Of a stretch of DNA of 38,299 bases, positions 34,510 to 38,299 are shown one piece after another; the stretch's first letter is position 1; each line of letters begins with the position of its first letter. Location: contig JAPLRU010000097.1 of the NCBI GenBank assembly GCA_026399025.1, positions 1 through 38,299 on the forward strand, given 5' to 3'. The notes under the pieces were generated by a model. The model was not told where the DNA came from and did not search any database. It saw nothing but the letters and a program-made list of their open reading frames with translations. A program made the translations under genes and the position numbers. The stretch is from Methylobacter sp. Lineage in GTDB: Bacteria > Pseudomonadota > Gammaproteobacteria > Methylococcales > Methylomonadaceae.

Positions 34510-35790
34510 TTATCGATTACGACCGCCGGCTTGAACTTCCGATTGCTGCCGCCCGTTCCACGGCGCGACTTTCAGCAACAGCAACATGCCCGGTATCGCA
34601 ATAACAAAGCAACATAAGAAAAACGTCACCCAGCCGACCCCTTCAACTAAATAACCGGTAGCCGCATTGGCGAAAGTACGCGGCACCGCGGCCAAACTGG
34701 TAAATAAAGCAAATTGAGTCGCGGTGTAAAGCGGATGCGTGGTATGGGCGATAAAAGCGACAAAAGCCGCCGTGCCCAAGCCCACGCCTAAGGCTTCAAT
34801 GCTAATAACAATAGCCAGCCAAAGCAGGCTGTGACCGACTAGAGCCAGCCAAGCAAAACCCAAAATAGCCAGCATCTGCACCAAGCCGAAAAGCCACAAG
34901 GCGCGGTTGATGCCCAGCTTGATCATCCACACACCGCCGAGCAAGCCGCCGATAACGCTGGGCCACAAGCCGGCGTTTTTGGCGATAAGCCCAATCTCCG
35001 TTTTACTAAAGCCCATATCCAGATAAAACGGCGTCGCCAGCGCAGTCGCCATGCTGTCGCCCAACTTGTAAAAAAAGATGAAAGCGAGCACTAAACCAGC
35101 CGACTTTAGCCCGTTGCGACCGATGAATTCCTGAAACGGCTCAACCACTGCGGCTTTAAGCGTTTTCGGCGCACCGTTGTTAAGCGCCGGTTCATTCACT
35201 AAAAGCGTCATCGCAATACCCGGCAACATGAACAATGCGGTAATAAAAAACACGCTGTTCCACGGCAAATGATCGGCCAAAATCAGCGATAAAGATCCCG
35301 GTATCAGGCTGGCGATTTTATAGGCGTTGACATGAATCGCGTTACCCAGGCCTAATTCGGCGTCCAACAATAATTCGCGCCGATAAGCATCCAGCACGAC
35401 ATCTTGCGAGGCGCTGAAAAAAGCCACCACGCAGGCCAGATAAGCAATGGTCCATAAATCCGAACCGGGATGCAGCGCGCCCAGTGCCGGAATAGAGGCC
35501 AGCAATGCCGTTTGCCAAATAAACAGCCAACCGCGCCGCCGTCCCAGTGGCGGGATATAACGGTCGAATAAGGGCGCCCAAAGAAATTTCCAGGTAAACG
35601 GCAATTGAATCAGCGCAAATAAACCGATGACTTTTAAATCCACCCCCTCAGAACGCAGCCATGCCGGTAACAGGCTGATTAAAATATACAGCGGCAAACC
35701 GGAGCTAAAACCGGTAAAAAGGCAAATAAGCATGTGCTTGCTGAAAAGCACCTGTTTGATATTGGAATTATTTTCCACGGCAACCGTCAA
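34510..35790 (-). CDS. ampG: AmpG-like muropeptide MFS permease
   Basis: This 426-residue inner-membrane protein has about twelve hydrophobic helices and the AmpG group's N-terminal pattern FTGFSSGLPLYILISLLPAWLRSEG, with LWAPLFDRYIPPLGRRRGW in the loop between helices 2 and 3, and ASQDVVLDAYRRELL later. AmpG imports anhydro-muropeptides for cell-wall recycling. It is shorter than E. coli AmpG (491), as in many other bacteria. The first start in frame is a TTG at 35790; a GTG at 35778 is an alternative, and neither has a clear ribosome site. Other AmpG-like MFS members carry siderophores or acetyl-CoA, so the substrate is likely but not certain. Confidence 0.85.
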   Translation of the reverse strand: MTVAVENNSNIKQVLFSKHMLICLFTGFSSGLPLYILISLLPAWLRSEGVDLKVIGLFALIQLPFTWKFLWAPLFDRYIPPLGRRRGWLFIWQTALLASIPALGALHPGSDLWTIAYLACVVAFFSASQDVVLDAYRRELLLDAELGLGNAIHVNAYKIASLIPGSLSLILADHLPWNSVFFITALFMLPGIAMTLLVNEPALNNGAPKTLKAAVVEPFQEFIGRNGLKSAGLVLAFIFFYKLGDSMATALATPFYLDMGFSKTEIGLIAKNAGLWPSVIGGLLGGVWMIKLGINRALWLFGLVQMLAILGFAWLALVGHSLLWLAIVISIEALGVGLGTAAFVAFIAHTTHPLYTATQFALFTSLAAVPRTFANAATGYLVEGVGWVTFFLCCFVIAIPGMLLLLKVAPWNGRQQSEVQAGGRNR

Positions 35791-35830
35791 AAAAGTCTTA
35801 TGTCTGACATTGGGCTAAACATAAATAAAA

Positions 35831-35864
35831 AAGGCCGAGCGCCATTGGAATAGCGCTCGGCCTT
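35831..35864 (-). terminator. Strong intrinsic terminator for nhaD
   Basis: AAGGCCGAGCGC (35831-35842) and GCGCTCGGCCTT (35853-35864) form a perfect 12-bp stem with a 10-nt loop. On the minus strand the stem is followed by TTTTTTATTTAT. It lies 48 nt after the nhaD stop and before the ampG-like gene, so ampG needs its own promoter. Confidence 0.88.
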
Positions 35865-35911
35865 ATTAAAGCTAATGCATCGCAGAGAATATGCGATGCC
35901 TGCTTAAGCGA

Positions 35912-37273
35912 TCAACCATTAATCAGGTAATGAACAACAATACTTGCCGCATAACCGCCGGCAATGGCAGGAGTCCATTTCAAATGACTGAAAAAAGTAT
36001 ATTTGTGATCGGACTGACCCATTAAAGCCACCCCGGCCGCAGAACCGACCGATAACAACGATCCACCGACACCGGCAGTCAAAGTCACCAACAGCCATTG
36101 ATATAGATCCATATCCAGGTTCATGTTCAGTACCGCGAACATCACCGGAATGTTATCGACAATCGCCGAAATCAAACCCACTAAAATGTTTGCTGTGGTC
36201 GCGCCCAAGCCGTCGTACATCGCACCGGACAACAGTTCAAGATAACCGATATAACCCAGACCGCCGACCGCAAAGACCACGCCAAAGAAAAACAACAGGG
36301 TATCCCATTCGGCATGATGCACACCTTCGAAAACGTCGAATCCCTTTTCGCCCTCAACACAATGCTGGGTTTTCAAATAATAGCCATAAAGCATCAGCAC
36401 AGAAAGACCGACCATCATGCCCATAAACGGCGGCAGATGCAGAGCTTGCTTGAAACTGACCGCGGTAACGATAGTCAACAGGAACATCACGCAAATTTGA
36501 ATTGCACCCGGCTTTAATTGTACGGCCTCTTCAGATGTGGCTTTAGGTTGCTCGTCGGGTACCGCAAAATACATCGCCGCCGCAGGCACGGCGTAATTTA
36601 CCGCCGATGGAATAAACAATTTAAAGAAGTCGAAAAACTCGGCATATTCAGCTTGCCAAACCATCAAGGTGGTAATATCGCCGAAAGGACAGAACGCACC
36701 GCCCGCATTGGCCGCAACCACTAAATTAACAAAACCGATGCTGACGAATTTAGGGTTATCCGCGCCTACCGCCATAACCACCGCACCGACCAATAACGCC
36801 GCGGTCAAGTTATCAGCCACTGAAGACAAAAAGAAAGTAATAACGCCGGTAATCAAAAACAGTTTGCGATAGCCGAACTGGCGTCTGACCAACCAGGAAC
36901 GCAAGGCTTCAAACACATTACGCTCGGACATGGAATTAATGTAAGTCATCGCCACCAACAAAAATAACATCAGCTCCGCATATTCTTTTAAATTATATTC
37001 GAACGCCTCATGCATGTCCTCGACCGAAACACCGGCTTGGGACGCTAAAACAGCGGCATTCGCCCAAATAATACCCGCCGCCAAAATAACCGGCTTGGAC
37101 TTGCGCAAATGGGTAAATTCTTCGGTCATCACAAAGCCGTAAGCAATGATGAAGATCAGAACCGTATAAATACCGCGTTCCGTCCCCGTCAAACCGAGAC
37201 TTTCAAAACCGCCCGCCATCGCCATTCCAGGCAACAGCAATATAACCAACAACATCAATAATGACCGTAACAA
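35912..37273 (-). CDS. nhaD: NhaD-type Na+/H+ antiporter
   Basis: NhaD exchanges sodium (or lithium) for protons at the inner membrane and helps with salt and alkali. This 453-residue protein has about twelve hydrophobic helices, an N-terminal hydrophobic segment ending GMAMAGG, and NhaD-like stretches EFTHLRKSKPVI (about 52-63), SSVADNLTAALLVGAVV (about 150-166), NAGGAFCPFGDITTLMVW (about 189-206), and ISAIVDNIPVMFAVLNM (about 369-385), which carry polar residues expected in ion sites. I keep the TTG at 37273 as start because AGGGGG lies about 6 nt upstream, whereas the ATG at 37255 has none. It is divergent from the sulfite-reductase-like gene. Confidence 0.92.
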   Translation of the reverse strand: MLRSLLMLLVILLLPGMAMAGGFESLGLTGTERGIYTVLIFIIAYGFVMTEEFTHLRKSKPVILAAGIIWANAAVLASQAGVSVEDMHEAFEYNLKEYAELMLFLLVAMTYINSMSERNVFEALRSWLVRRQFGYRKLFLITGVITFFLSSVADNLTAALLVGAVVMAVGADNPKFVSIGFVNLVVAANAGGAFCPFGDITTLMVWQAEYAEFFDFFKLFIPSAVNYAVPAAAMYFAVPDEQPKATSEEAVQLKPGAIQICVMFLLTIVTAVSFKQALHLPPFMGMMVGLSVLMLYGYYLKTQHCVEGEKGFDVFEGVHHAEWDTLLFFFGVVFAVGGLGYIGYLELLSGAMYDGLGATTANILVGLISAIVDNIPVMFAVLNMNLDMDLYQWLLVTLTAGVGGSLLSVGSAAGVALMGQSDHKYTFFSHLKWTPAIAGGYAASIVVHYLING

Positions 37274-37431
37274 AATAACCCCCTCACTTTTTATCTCAAA
37301 AAATAATCAAAAAACACCCAAAATTTAGCCGACAATCTTAGCATCATACAATAACCTTTGTCATTTTATGACCCACAGTATATGATTGCGGGCTGTGATT
37401 AATAGCCTATACCAGCGCTCAGCGCTCATCT

Positions 37432-38299
37432 ATGTACCAGTATAATAGCAACGACCAAACACTCATCGAAGAACGGGTAGCCCAATTTAGAAGGCAAACG
37501 GAAAGCTTCCTAAAAGGCCAAATTTCGGACGACCAATTTCGCGCCTTGCGCTTAATGAACGGTCTTTATGTGCAAACCCACGCCCCGATGTTACGGGTAG
37601 CCGGTCCTTACGGCCTGCTGAACTCCAAGCAATTCAGAAAGCTGGCCCATATTGCCCGTACTTATGACAAAAACTACTGTCATTTTACCACCCGGCAAAA
37701 CGTCCAGTTTAACTGGCCCAAGCTGGAACAAGTCCCTGACATTCTTGAAGAACTGGCGAGTGTGCAAATGCACGCCATTCAAACCAGCGGCAATTGTCTG
37801 AGAAACACCTCATCGGATCATTTGGCCGGTGTTTGTATCGATGAAATTGAAGATCCCCGCCCCTATTGCGAGATTATCCGGCAATGGACTACGCTGCATC
37901 CCGAGTTCGCCTACTTGCCGCGCAAATTCAAGATTGCGGTCAGCGGCGCTTTGCATGATCGGGCCGCGACGCAATTTCATGACATCGGCTTGCATCTGGT
38001 TAAAAACGACGCCGGAGAAGTCGGCTTTAAAGTGCTGGTCGGCGGCGGCTTGGGCCGTACACCGATTATCGGCCAAGTCATCAAACCTTATCTGGACAAG
38101 AAACACCTGCTGTCTTATCTGGAAGCCATACTGCGGATTTACAACCTGTTCGGACGCCGCGACAACAAATACAAAGCGCGGATTAAGATCCTGGTTAAAG
38201 AATCCGGCCTGGATAAATTCTCCGCATTGGTTGAACAAGAATGGCTGTTGATTCGGGATAATCTGGAGCTCGACAATGATCTTATTGAAGCCACCAAAG
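37432..38299 (+). CDS. Sulfite/nitrite reductase hemoprotein, CysI-like (3' end cut off)
   Basis: The ATG at 37432 (MYQYNSNDQTLIEERVAQF) opens a frame with no stop to the window end, giving 289 residues. It contains FRALRLMNGLYVQTHAPMLRVAGPYG (about 41-66), KNYCHFTTRQNVQFNWP (about 84-100), and QTSGNCLRNTSSDHLAGVC (about 119-137), then VGGGLGRTPIIGQ (about 204-216). This is the N-terminal half of siroheme sulfite/nitrite reductases, with the ferredoxin-like half-domain and substrate-side arginines. The siroheme/4Fe-4S cysteines would lie beyond the edge. It probably reduces sulfite to sulfide (six-electron) for cysteine synthesis; nitrite reductase of the same family cannot be excluded. Confidence 0.88.
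   Translation, partial: MYQYNSNDQTLIEERVAQFRRQTESFLKGQISDDQFRALRLMNGLYVQTHAPMLRVAGPYGLLNSKQFRKLAHIARTYDKNYCHFTTRQNVQFNWPKLEQVPDILEELASVQMHAIQTSGNCLRNTSSDHLAGVCIDEIEDPRPYCEIIRQWTTLHPEFAYLPRKFKIAVSGALHDRAATQFHDIGLHLVKNDAGEVGFKVLVGGGLGRTPIIGQVIKPYLDKKHLLSYLEAILRIYNLFGRRDNKYKARIKILVKESGLDKFSALVEQEWLLIRDNLELDNDLIEATK

Overview
The window looks like chromosomal DNA from a gammaproteobacterial methanotroph (order Methylococcales). The main reason is the minus-strand pair at 610-3636: a secreted protein resembling the copper(I)-binding CorA/MopE family, followed by a di-heme cytochrome c peroxidase of the CorB/SACCP type. That pairing is known from methanotrophs. The housekeeping genes (purC, pilT/pilU divergent from yggS, fdxA, sbcCD, ampG, nhaD, a CysI-like reductase) are ordinary for Gammaproteobacteria. 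The assignment is inference; no rRNA or tRNA is visible.

Layout. 1-609: edge of a possible transposase gene, a remnant of a YD-repeat (Rhs) gene and nested palindromes. 610-3810: the CorA/CorB-like copper locus with an AT-rich inverted repeat upstream. 4127-12649: mostly core genes (DUF5710, SDR/YeeZ-like, DUF523-DUF1722, PurC, PilU, PilT, YggS, FdxA, a TPR protein, a CYTH protein and two small ORFs). 12650-16445: a small secreted protein preceded by two hairpins with matching loops, and a three-gene ABC importer operon. 16446-25009: a large VCBS-repeat adhesin split by a short frameshifting deletion, a TPR/glycosyltransferase-like/DUF6165 fusion and a heptad-repeat coiled-coil membrane protein. 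25444-28351: a DUF2780 protein and a two-gene AAA-ATPase/TOPRIM-like operon that resembles split OLD-type or Abi defence modules. 28352-34509: sbcCD, bracketed by oppositely oriented copies of one repeat; a palindromic element sits in frame inside sbcC and a MITE-like element lies upstream of sbcD. 34510-38299: ampG-like and nhaD genes with a strong terminator between them, then a divergent sulfite/nitrite reductase gene that runs off the right edge.

Dispersed palindromes are a main feature of the window. At least four families occur: a CCCTCTCC/GGAGAGGG hairpin, GTTCCCACGC/GCGTGGGAAC, GTAGGCCGGAATAAG, and AGACGCGAT/ATCGCGTCT. They fill most of the gene-free DNA and in one case lie within a coding sequence. 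The best candidates for something undescribed are the ATPase/TOPRIM-like pair with its AT-rich coiled-coil insert, the palindrome built into SbcC, the inverted repeats around sbcCD, and the paired hairpins before the small YPAANF-repeat protein.
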